Shown in pieces: positions 8,113 to 16,900 of a DNA stretch of 64,000 bases (its first letter is position 1; every line of letters begins with the position of its first letter). Position numbers and translations under genes: made by a program. The DNA comes from Acanthosepion lycidas (Eukaryota > Mollusca > Cephalopoda > Sepiida > Sepiidae). Location: contig OZ010595.1 in the NCBI GenBank assembly GCA_963932145.1, positions 81,152,752 through 81,216,751 on the forward strand, read 5' to 3'. Under the pieces are notes generated by a model. That model worked only from the letters and a program-made list of their open reading frames with translations, did no database searches and was not told the origin of the DNA.

Positions 8113-8129
8113 ACGTCCGCGCGTAAAAG
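8113..8129. repeat. LINE target-site duplication, copy at LINE 5' end
   Basis: Second copy of the 17-bp duplication (acgtccgcgcgtaaaag), differing at one position from 5,593-5,609. LTR homology continues directly to its right. Confidence 0.8.
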
Positions 8130-8304
8130 GAATCTTGTGGGGGAAACCATATTGTTTTTATGCTGACAAATTAACGCAAAATCTCGGCGACCACGAGATT
8201 TGAGAAAATAAATATGCAGTGTACGAAAGACGAGGGGTTGTAGAAACACTGAAGATTAGTGCCTATTAAGAAAATTTAGGCCAGTCTCTCGAATTAAAAC
8301 TACA
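8113..8304 (+). repeat. LTR 3, right piece
   Basis: Resumes LTR sequence (aatcttgtggggg, ccatattgtttttat, acgagatttgagaaaa, atgcagtgtacgaaagacg). It lacks a middle segment present in LTR 2 and ends gtctctcgaattaaaactaca. The terminal CTACA is the inverted complement of TGTAG at the element start and is followed by aacaa. Confidence 0.75.
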
Positions 8305-8309
8305 AACAA
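8305..8309. repeat. Target-site duplication, right copy (aacaa)
   Basis: Matches 4,372-4,376 exactly and closes the LTR composite. Confidence 0.7.
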
Positions 8310-9016
8310 TACTATAAAAAAAGTTTTTCACAAAAAACAATGTTAAGATAAGCTGCGTTAATAACAACGCAACAAGATCGCAACCTGACAATATTACATC
8401 GAAGATACATGTTCAACAAATACAACAAGCTTCTGAATCTGTAAAAGATGTGAGATTGAAGGTGTATGCATTTTAATTGTAGCCAATATATTTATTACAT
8501 ACAGGAGATATTTACATTTGCCAAAGACAGAAAAGTGTAAATTAACATCATCAACCATAGGCTTATATGGCAATCAAATTGCATTGCCAGGTTAGAAGTG
8601 TGAAATATGTTTTTAGAAGATATTTAAATCTTCTCATTTTACTGACTCAAGCATAACTGTAGAAATGGCGAAGATAGGCACTTCTGACTAGCATGTTTGC
8701 CCGCACGATCTATCATATTGTGCAGAGATTATAACGCGCTAGAACTGTGTTATCTTCGTGAGAAACATTGCGTTCTGTTCTTGATTTGCACGAAGCTGCA
8801 AAGAAAAGTGGCGCCAATTCTTGGGATACAGACCCCAGGAGAGGAATTATCTATTTTACGAAAGGCTAGTATCACAATATTCTGAGGATTTCGTGACATC
8901 GCTTGTGGTGACTGGACAATTTCTGTTTTTCTCAATGCGTTAAAAGTATTATTTTGTAGAAACGTCGTTAGATATTGATAATAATATCAGTACGGAATAT
9001 GGTACCGCGCACATAG
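8310..9016. other. Unassigned spacer
   Basis: AT-rich sequence with no recognisable coding or RNA feature. Two overlapping open frames of about 60 codons near 8,697-8,935, one on each strand, show no family motif and are probably chance. Confidence 0.5.
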
Positions 9017-9017
9017 T

Positions 9018-9051
<34 letters not shown>

Positions 9052-9077
9052 GTGTGTCCGTGTGTGTGTGTGAGCGA

Positions 9078-9142
<65 letters not shown>
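9017..9142. repeat. Compound microsatellite (AC)n-(AT)n-(GT)n-(AT)n
   Basis: (AC)n at 9,017-9,040, AT to about 9,051, GT-rich with interruptions to about 9,072, and (AT)n at 9,081-9,142. The AC and GT arms are inverted complements, so this tract can fold on itself. Confidence 0.95.
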
Positions 9143-9145
<3 letters not shown>

Positions 9146-9423
9146 GTAATCTGTTGGTACAATGCAGGCGAGTCCTACTAACACAATATATTTAAAATGA
9201 CTCACAAAAAAGCGCTCAATGTTTATTTTCATTAGACAGACAAAATTTTCTTTATGATTGGAATGAAAATACCTTTAGTAAATAATATTTTCTCCTTCGA
9301 ATTTTAATTTTAAAAATCGCAAATTGTATATGGTATCAGTTTGTAGTGTACTGTTCATTTGGAGAAAAAAAGAGACAAGGTGTGTTATTGGTGACTTATT
9401 AGGAGGTAAGGGCAGAAAGACAA

Positions 9424-9425
<2 letters not shown>
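9143..9425. other. Unassigned spacer between microsatellites
   Basis: No feature recognised. AT-rich, with only short spurious frames. Confidence 0.45.

Positions 9426-9491
<66 letters not shown>
9426..9491. repeat. (AT)n microsatellite
   Basis: Pure alternating AT over about 65 bp, ending exactly where the dispersed repeat at 9,492 begins. Confidence 0.95.
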
Positions 9492-9494
<3 letters not shown>

Positions 9495-10083
9495 CTTATT
9501 ATAAAACCCAGGTTGTGTGTGTGCTTGTGTGTGACTGTTCGTCTAGATATTGGATCGGATTTCCTACATTTTTCAACCGATTTCAACAAAACTTCACAGG
9601 ACTACGTAAAATTACCTTGCGGTGGTTCTGACAGCGCCAAAAATTGGAAAAACACAATTGTTTTTGCACGAAATCAATTTGAAAACACGATTAAGAAGCA
9701 TCGCGAGAATGAAAGGGGGACAACTCATATCGAGTTATACTTATTATAAAAAAACAGGTCTTTTGTGTGTGTGTACACTTTTTTCTTTATTTTTATTTTA
9801 TTCAGAATGTATTTAAAAATACCATTTACAAGACAATTGTTTATAATAAAAGTCTATTCAATCGGTAGAGACTCATAATGATTGAAAACAATGTGTTGTT
9901 TGAGTTTGGGAATGACCAATTCGTAAAAAAGATAAACAAAGCAACAAAAAAAACTAATTAAGACATGCGTGTCTGTCAACTTTAAACAATAATCTTTGTC
10001 AATTTTATTTTTCAGTCTTTATGATGGTCGATACTTGATCTATCTCTTACTGTTACATCTCCGGTCAACGCCGGGATCTACTG

Positions 10084-10086
<3 letters not shown>
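9492..10086 (+). mobile_element. Dispersed-repeat candidate, unclassified (possibly Helitron-like)
   Basis: The segment opens with atacttattataaaa (9,492-9,506), repeated at 9,737-9,751. Both copies are followed by an ACAGGT or CCAGGT-type word and a GT-rich stretch. Its far end reads caacgccggg...ctgctaat (10,065-10,087) and runs straight into (AT)n. From memory, a 'caacgccggg...ctagt' terminus flanked by AT tracts is common on invertebrate dispersed repeats, some of them Helitron-related. I cannot confirm either end, and an open frame across it (to 9,749) shows no known domain. Confidence 0.3.

Positions 10087-10140
<54 letters not shown>
10087..10140. repeat. (AT)n-(AG)n microsatellite
   Basis: AT at 10,087-10,120 followed by AG to 10,140. 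The AT part starts directly at the end of the preceding dispersed-repeat candidate. Confidence 0.95.
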
Positions 10141-10215
10141 CAATTGGACATCTAGCCACAATGAAGAGCTGTGATACAGCGAAACAGTCTGTCTGTAGAT
10201 GACAATATATATATA

Positions 10216-10312
10216 AGGTTGGTGCAAAAATAATGACGTAATAATGTCGTTTTTTGACGTTAAAAAATATGTCAAAAACGACATTATTACGTCGTTATTT
10301 TTGCACCAACCT
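10216..10312. mobile_element. Palindromic mariner-type MITE, copy 1
   Basis: The left arm begins aggttggtgcaaaaataatg and the right arm is its inverted complement, ending gcaccaacct. The arms pair along almost their whole length (about 45 bp each, one mismatch and one indel seen) around a short AT loop. TTAGGTTGGTGC is the terminal sequence known from mariner elements and the human MADE1 MITE. It has no coding capacity and would depend on a mariner transposase in trans. Confidence 0.85.
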
Positions 10313-10449
10313 AATACCTCCGGAAAATCCGGTTGAGCTCTCTTGAGGAAAGGCTAATTTTAAAAACAATGTCACATACCGCTATTAACGCGATGCGCTT
10401 CAACCGGACACACACACAGATGGTTTTGACCCGAGCAGCTCCTGAAGGA

Positions 10450-10706
10450 AACTCATGTAGGCCTCCGTGTTGAATCTGAGGCCGTTTTTTTTTTATCAGA
10501 ACGATCAGAGTGAGTTTTCCGAGCTGTTGTACCTGCGTAATCACCATTAGACTCATCCATCTCGTCTGCATTGTCCTCAAATTAACATACAAACACTCTG
10601 AAATGCTCGTATTGGAGATTCCTTTGAATAGTAGTCGAGCATAATATTTCCAATTTACTGGCGGAGTGAATTGCGTCAAGATGATCATTTTCTCACTGAA
10701 GATGCC
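10450..10706 (-). pseudogene. Mariner-like transposase N-terminal remnant
   Basis: The minus strand shows ARLLFKGISNTSISECL, a helix-turn-helix-like segment, then NLRTMQ. After a frame change it reads MDESNGDYAGTTARKTH and SDRSDKKKT (10,540-10,562 for DESNGDY), and it ends at a TGA at 10,452-10,454. I recall this pattern from the DNA-binding part of mariner-like transposases of molluscs; the catalytic DDD region is absent. The frame also slips at the poly-T run at 10,483-10,493. It is dead. It lies next to MITE copy 1, but the MITE has its own two ends and is a separate insertion. Confidence 0.5.
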
Positions 10707-10712
10707 CAACTA

Positions 10713-11424
10713 ACTCTAATATATTGTGTAGTCAGCAAAAAAACAAAAACAAAAAAAAAACAACGCGTATAGGATAGGTGTATATGGAATAAATTCCAGT
10801 AAGCAAAAATGCTTTTCTGAAATGAGTGCTCAATACAGAGTAGAGCAAATATAATTTATTTGAAAATTAGAAGAAAAATATATTATAAAATCACTACAAA
10901 ATAGCTATTTTGTTTCTTATCAAGTGATTGTGTTGAATATAGAATAAAGAGATTTAAAAGGTGCAATGAAAAAAAAAACATCCCTTGATAGGGGAAATGT
11001 TGTTACATACGCTGCAACGACCAATCAAAATCAAGTACATAAGAATTCAAAAACTTTAAAACGATTCTTCGTTATAATAATTAATGCCTTCCTATTAAGT
11101 TTAGACTAAAATAGAAATCATTGCTATAAAATTGAAAATTAAAAAAATATAAATTTAATTTTGGCATCATGGGCCAAGATATATAGATAAAAAGAAGGTC
11201 TAATAGATAGAATTTAAGAGGGGTAGAATAGAAAAAATAAAACAATATTCGTCAATGAAAAACGCATATAGGAAAGACAATAAAAGTGAATAGAAAAAAG
11301 AAAACATATACACATAAAAAAACACCCAATTTAAATGTCCTGACAAAATGCAACGCTCAAAATAAAATAAAACCAGCTTATATATAAAAAAGTAAACACA
11401 TAAGCACACAAATATATATAAATA
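10713..11424. other. Unassigned AT-rich spacer
   Basis: Long AT-rich DNA with A-runs and no recognisable gene, RNA or element end. Confidence 0.5.
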
Positions 11425-11526
11425 TTAGGTTGGTGCACAAATAATGACGTAATAATGTCGTTTTTTGACGTATTTTTTAACGTCAAAAAACGACATTATT
11501 ACGTCATTATTTTTTAACAAACCTAA
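11425..11526. mobile_element. Palindromic mariner-type MITE, copy 2
   Basis: 102 bp, starting ttaggttggtgc and ending aacaaacctaa. The internal arms (aatgacgtaataatgtcg and its complement) pair almost perfectly around a TTTT/AAAA centre. The right terminal inverted repeat is damaged (ttttttaacaaacc where ttttgcaccaacc is expected). Confidence 0.85.
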
Positions 11527-11823
11527 TATCTCATATATACGTATATACACATACACGAGTACAAATATATAACAATATATATAAAGATACATACATATGT
11601 ATGTGTACACGCATAGCATACATATACATACACACATATATATATATACATATATATAAATATATATACATATATACACACATATGTATATACAAAGATG
11701 CATACATACACATAAATATAGGCATATACACACAGAAATAAATATAAATATAACAACCTATACACTAACATAAAAAATCAAAACAACAATAAGTTAATAA
11801 ATACACACACGCACACACACAAA

Positions 11824-11826
<3 letters not shown>
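11527..11826. repeat. TACA/TATA-rich low-complexity tract
   Basis: Irregular ATAC, ATAT and ACAC words throughout. The three overlapping minus-strand open frames here (YIYICIY-type peptides) are composition artefacts. Confidence 0.7.

Positions 11827-11891
<65 letters not shown>
11827..11891. repeat. (AT)n microsatellite
   Basis: Pure AT dinucleotide tract of about 65 bp. Confidence 0.95.
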
Positions 11892-11895
<4 letters not shown>

Positions 11896-12056
11896 ATTAT
11901 CCAAATGACTATAAAGGATTCAAAATCCATACGAGATTAAAATTTAAGGATGCGCAACTGTTGTTTATTAAGTCCACAAGGAATTTTAAAATCTCTCTCC
12001 TACAAAAGTGGATTATAGTTAGCATAGACCATTTATTCAAAAACACTAATAAATAC

Positions 12057-12077
12057 ATATATATATATATATATTAA

Positions 12078-12115
<38 letters not shown>

Positions 12116-12144
12116 TAGATAGATAGATAGATAGATACACACAT

Positions 12145-12205
<61 letters not shown>
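12057..12205. repeat. Compound microsatellite (AT)n-(GATA)n-(AC)n-(AT)n
   Basis: AT at 12,057-12,074 and 12,079-12,113, GATA-type tetranucleotide repeats to about 12,136, AC to about 12,167, and AT to 12,205. Predicted peptides across it are artefacts. Confidence 0.95.
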
Positions 12206-12206
<1 letters not shown>

Positions 12207-12392
12207 GAACACACACTTACGTACATAATCATACAAACCCATACATTTTCGAATACATAAATATATAAAAAAGCAAATATGTAACAAACGTAAATACAAA
12301 TATACATATATACACAAACATATAACTGCAAGTAAAAACATATTCATATATACACACATCCACGGAACCACACAGACATCAACACATACACA

Positions 12393-12394
<2 letters not shown>
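12206..12394. other. Unassigned CA/TA-rich spacer
   Basis: Sequence between two microsatellites with scattered ACAC and ATAT words; no gene seen. Confidence 0.45.

Positions 12395-12459
<65 letters not shown>
12395..12459. repeat. (AT)n microsatellite
   Basis: Alternating AT over about 64 bp, followed by a single GATA. Confidence 0.95.
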
Positions 12460-12460
<1 letters not shown>

Positions 12461-12558
12461 TATGCAAACAGGTTTTTATTAAACATAGTATATTTTATAA
12501 TTCTGTCCTTAGAAATGGTGGCTATAATGTACCACTATTCAATAGAGAAATTCTATTA

Positions 12559-12660
12559 TTAGGTTGGTGCAAAAATAATGACGTAATAATGTCGTTTTTT
12601 GACTTATTTTTTAATATGAAAAAACTACATTATTACGTCATTATTTTTGCATCAACCTAA
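12559..12660. mobile_element. Palindromic mariner-type MITE, copy 3
   Basis: 102 bp, starting ttaggttggtgcaaaaataa and ending ttgcatcaacctaa. Same architecture as copy 2, with a few arm mismatches (for example gacttattt against the expected gacgtattt). Confidence 0.85.
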
Positions 12661-12727
12661 TTATTATGACATCAGTAAGAAAAGAAGATTAATACCGCTA
12701 ATTGCTACAAAACGAAAATATTTACTA

Positions 12728-12790
12728 TTAGGTTGGTGCAAAAATAATGTCGTTTTCTCACATATTAACATTATTTTTGCACCAACCTTA
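12728..12790. mobile_element. Short mariner-type MITE, copy 4, at the satellite edge
   Basis: 63 bp with intact ttaggttggtgcaaaaataa and ttatttttgcaccaacct ends but only a short centre (cgttttctcacatat), so it is an internally deleted copy. The first base after it (12,791) is already satellite monomer sequence (cgaacattc). Confidence 0.8.
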
Positions 12791-13649
12791 CGAACATTCA
12801 TTGTTCCCATTCATTTACCGAACATTCCTTGTACCGATTCTTTTAAGGAGCATTCCCTGTTCCGATTCATTTAACGAACATTCTTTGTACCGATTTATTT
12901 ATGGAACATTCCTTGTTCCGATTCTATTAACGAACATTCCATGTTTCGATACATGTAGCGAACATTCCTTGTTTCTATTCATTTAACGAACATACCTTGT
13001 TCCGATTCCTTTAGAGAATATTCCTTGTTCCGATTCATTTAAGAAACATTCTTTTTTCCGATTCTTTTAACCAACATTCCTGGTCCGATATTTTTAACGG
13101 ACATTCCTTGTTTCGATTCATTTAACGAACATTTCTTGTTCCGATTGTTAAAATGAACATTCCTTGTTCCGATTGTTTTAATGAACATTCTTTGTTCCGA
13201 TTCTTTCAACGTACATTCCTTGTTTCGATTCATTTAACGAATATTCCTGGTTCCGATTCAATTAACCACTATTCCCTGTTCCGATTCTTTTAACGAACAT
13301 TCCCAGTCCGATTCTTTTAACGAACATTCCTTGTTCCGAAATATTACTTGTTCCGATTCTCTTATCGAATATTCCATGTTCCAATTCATTTAAGGAACAT
13401 TTTTTCCGATTCTTTTAACCAACATTCCTTGTTCCGTTTCTTTTAACCAACATTCCTTCTCCGATATATTTAACGGACATTCCTTGTTCCTATTCATTTA
13501 ACGGACATTCCTTGTTCCGATTCATTTAACGAACAGTCCTTGTTCCGATTCTTTGAATGAACATTCCTTGTTTCGATTCATTTCGCGAATATTCCTTGTT
13601 CCGATTCATTTAACGAACATTCCTTGTTCTGATTCTTTTAACCAATATT
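12791..13649 (+). repeat. Satellite edge: degenerate 28-bp monomer ladder
   Basis: Head-to-tail copies of a monomer of about 28 bp with consensus attccttgttccgattc followed by a T/A-rich core and aacgaac. Adjacent copies differ at many positions and in length, and the five-monomer order of the main array is not yet visible. High divergence at the array border with homogenised copies inside is what satellite evolution models predict. The minus-strand frame at 13,039-13,233 is an effect of 28-bp periodicity (three monomers make 84 bp, or 28 codons). Confidence 0.9.
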
Positions 13650-13779
13650 CCTTGTTTCGCTTCTTTTTTCGAACATTCCTTCTTCTGTTTCCAGTAACGA
13701 ACTCACTTGTTCTGATTCTTTTGACGAACATTCTCTGTTCCGATTCTTTGGACGAACATTCCTCGTTCCGATTCTTTTA

Positions 13780-13930
13780 GCGATCATTCCTTGTTCTGAT
13801 TCCAGTTACTAACTTACTTGTTCCGATTCTTTTGAAGAACATTCTCTGTTCCGATTCTTTTGACGAACATTCTCTGTTCCGATTCTTTTAGCGATCATTC
13901 CTTGTTCTGATTCCAGTTACTAACTTACAT
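13780..13930 (+). repeat. 'gcgatc' monomer block, first copy
   Basis: Two gcgatcattccttgttctg monomers 111 bp apart, each followed by ttccagttactaacttac. One monomer between them has gaagaac. The block sits at the transition from degenerate monomers to the regular 139-bp array. Confidence 0.85.
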
Positions 13931-16900
13931 GTTCCGATTCTTTTGACGAACATTCTCTGTTCCGATTCATTTAACGAACATTCCTTGTTCTGATTCTTTT
14001 AACCAATATTCCTTGTTTCGCTTCTTTTTTCGAACATTCCTTGTTCTGTTTCCAGTAACGAACTTACTTGTTCCGATCCTTTTGACGAACATTCTCTGTT
14101 CCGATTCATTTAACGAACATTCCTTGTTCTGATTCTTTTAACCAATATTCCTTGTTTCGCTACTTTTTTCGAACATTCCTTGTTCTGTTTCCAGTAACGA
14201 ACTTACTTGTTCCGATTCTTTTGACGAACATTCTTGTTCCGATTCATTTAACGAACATTCCTTGTATTGATTCTTTTAACCAATATTCCTTGTTTCGCTT
14301 CTTTTTTCGAACATTCCTTGTTCTGTTTCCAGTAACGAACTTACTTGTTCCGATTCTTTTGACGAACATTCTCTGTTCCGATTCATTTAACGAACATTCC
14401 TTGTTCTGATTCTTTTAACCAATATTCCTTGTTTCGCTTCTTTTTTCGAACATTCCTTGTTCTGTTTCCAGTAACGAACTTACTTGTTCCGATTCTTTTG
14501 ACGAACATTCTTGTTCCGATTCATTTAACGAACATTCCTTGTATTGATTCTTTTAACCAATATTCCTTGTTTCGCTTCTTTTTTCGAACATTCCTTGTTC
14601 TGTTTCCAGTAACGAACTTACTTGTTCCGATCCTTTTGACGAACATTCTCTGTTCCGATTCATTTAACGAACATTCCTTGTTCTGATTCTTTTAACCAAT
14701 ATTCCTTGTTTCGCTACTTTTTTCGAACATTCCTTGTTCTGTTTCCAGTAACGAACTTACTTGTTCCGATTCTTTTGACGAACATTCTTGTTCCGATTCA
14801 TTTAACGAACATTCCTTGTTCTGATTCTTTTAACCAATATTCCTTGTTTCGCTTCTTTTTTCGAACATTCTTTGTTCTGTTTCCAGTAACGAACTTACTT
14901 GTTCCGATTCTTTTGACGAACATTCTCTATTCCGATTCAATTAACGAAGATTCCTTGTTCTGATTTTTTTAACCAATATTCCTTGTTTCGCTTCTTTTTT
15001 CGAACATTCCTTGTTCTGTTTCCAGTAACGAACTTACTTGTTCCGATTCTTTTGACGAACATTCTCTGTTCCGATTCATTTAACGAACATTCCTTGTTCT
15101 GATTCTTTTAACCAATATTCCTTGTTTCGCTTCTTTTTTCGAACATTCCTTGTTCTGTTTCCAGTAACGAACTTACTTGTTCCGATTCTTTTGACGAACA
15201 TTCTTGTTCCGATTCATTTAACGAACATTCCTTGTATTGATTCTTTTAACCAATATTCCTTGTTTCGCTTCTTTTTTCGAACATTCTTTGTTCTGTTTCC
15301 AGTAACGAACTTACTTGTTCCGATTCTTTTGACGAACATTCTCTATTCCGATTCAATTAACGAAGATTCCTTGTTCTGATTTTTTTAACCAATATTCCTT
15401 GTTTCGCTTCTTTTTTCGAACATTCCTTGTTCTGTTTCCAGTAACGAACTTACTTGTTCCGATTCTTTTGACGAACATTCTCTGTTCCGATTCATTTAAC
15501 GAACATTCCTTGTTCTGATTCTTTTAACCAATATTCCTTGTTTCGCTTCTTTTTTCGAACATTCCTTGTTCTGTTTCCAGTAACGAACTTACTTGTTCCG
15601 ATTCTTTTGACGAACATTCTTGTTCCGATTCATTTAACGAACATTCCTTGTATTGATTCTTTTAACCAATATTCCTTGTTTCGCTTCTTTTTTCGAACAT
15701 TCCTTGTTCTGTTTCCAGTAACGAACTTACTTGTTCCGATTCTTTTGACGAACATTCTCTGTTCCGATTCATTTAACGAACATTCCTTGTTCTGATTCTT
15801 TTAACCAATATTCCTTGTTTCGCTTCTTTTTTCGAACATTCCTTGTTCTGTTTCCAGTAACGAACTTACTTGTTCCGATTCTTTTGACGAACATTCTTGT
15901 TCCGATTCATTTAACGAACATTCCTTGTATTGATTCTTTTAACCAATATTCCTTGTTTCGCTTCTTTTTTCGAACATTCCTTGTTCTGTTTCCAGTAACG
16001 AACTTACTTGTTCCGATTCTTTTGACGAACATTCTTGTTCCGATTCATTTAACGAACATTCCTTGTATTGATTCTTTTAACCAATATTCCTTGTTTCGCT
16101 TCTTTTTTCGAACATTCTTTGTTCTGTTTCCAGTAACGAACTTACTTGTTCCGATTCTTTTGACGAACATTCTTGTTCCGATTCATTTAACGAACATTCC
16201 TTGTTCTGATTCTTTTAACCAATATTCCTTGTTTCGCTTCTTTTTTCGAACATTCCTTGTTCTGTTTCCAGTAACGAACTTACTTGTTCCGATTCTTTTG
16301 ACGAACATTCTTGTTCCGATTCATTTAACGAACATTCCTTGTATTGATTCTTTTAACCAATATTCCTTGTTTCGCTTCTTTTTTCGAACATTCTTTGTTC
16401 TGTTTCCAGTAACGAACTTACTTGTTCCGATTCTTTTGACGAACATTCTCTATTCCGATTCAATTAACGAAGATTCCTTGTTCTGATTTTTTTAACCAAT
16501 ATTCCTTGTTTCGCTTCTTTTTTCGAACATTCCTTGTTCTGTTTCCAGTAACGAACTTACTTGTTCCGATTCTTTTGACGAACATTCTTGTTCCGATTCA
16601 TTTAACGAACATTCCTTGTTCTGATTCTTTTAACCAATATTCCTTGTTTCGCTTCTTTTTTCGAACATTCCTTGTTCTGTTTCCAGTAACGAACTTACTT
16701 GTTCCGATTCTTTTGACGAACATTCTTGTTCCGATTCATTTAACGAACATTCCTTGTATTGATTCTTTTAACCAATATTCCTTGTTTCGCTTCTTTTTTC
16801 GAACATTCTTTGTTCTGTTTCCAGTAACGAACTTACTTGTTCCGATTCTTTTGACGAACATTCTTGTTCCGATTCATTTAACGAACATTCCTTGTTCTGA

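Larger units (their letters stand above)
4377..8304 (+). mobile_element. Three-LTR composite of a miniature LTR retrotransposon, with nested LINE
   Basis: Order: LTR 1 (4,377-4,631), short body (to 5,010), LTR 2 (5,011-5,295), shorter body (to 5,565), and LTR 3 (5,566-5,609 continued at 8,130-8,304). The outer ends are TGTAG and CTACA, which are inverted complements, and the whole is bounded by aacaa on both sides. Each body keeps only the first part of a gag-like frame fused to a tail resembling the end of pol, at the same junction in both copies. The element is therefore non-autonomous, and the triple-LTR form is best explained by unequal recombination between LTRs or by insertion of an already tandem copy. 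A LINE (5,610-8,112) is inserted in LTR 3. Ty3/gypsy affinity is inferred from the gag and pol-tail style only. Confidence 0.75.

Noticed and set aside
8113-8249. N-terminal 45 codons of the open frame containing the LINE RT
   Set aside because: The DNA is LTR 3 sequence read in antisense and fused to the LINE by chance; it is not part of the LINE protein.
8697-8935. Overlapping 62- and 61-codon frames on opposite strands
   Set aside because: No motif and no homologue that I recognise; the length is within chance expectation.
8968-12467. Open frames encoding YIYIYI/ICVCVC-type peptides
   Set aside because: They are translations of AT, AC and TACA microsatellites.
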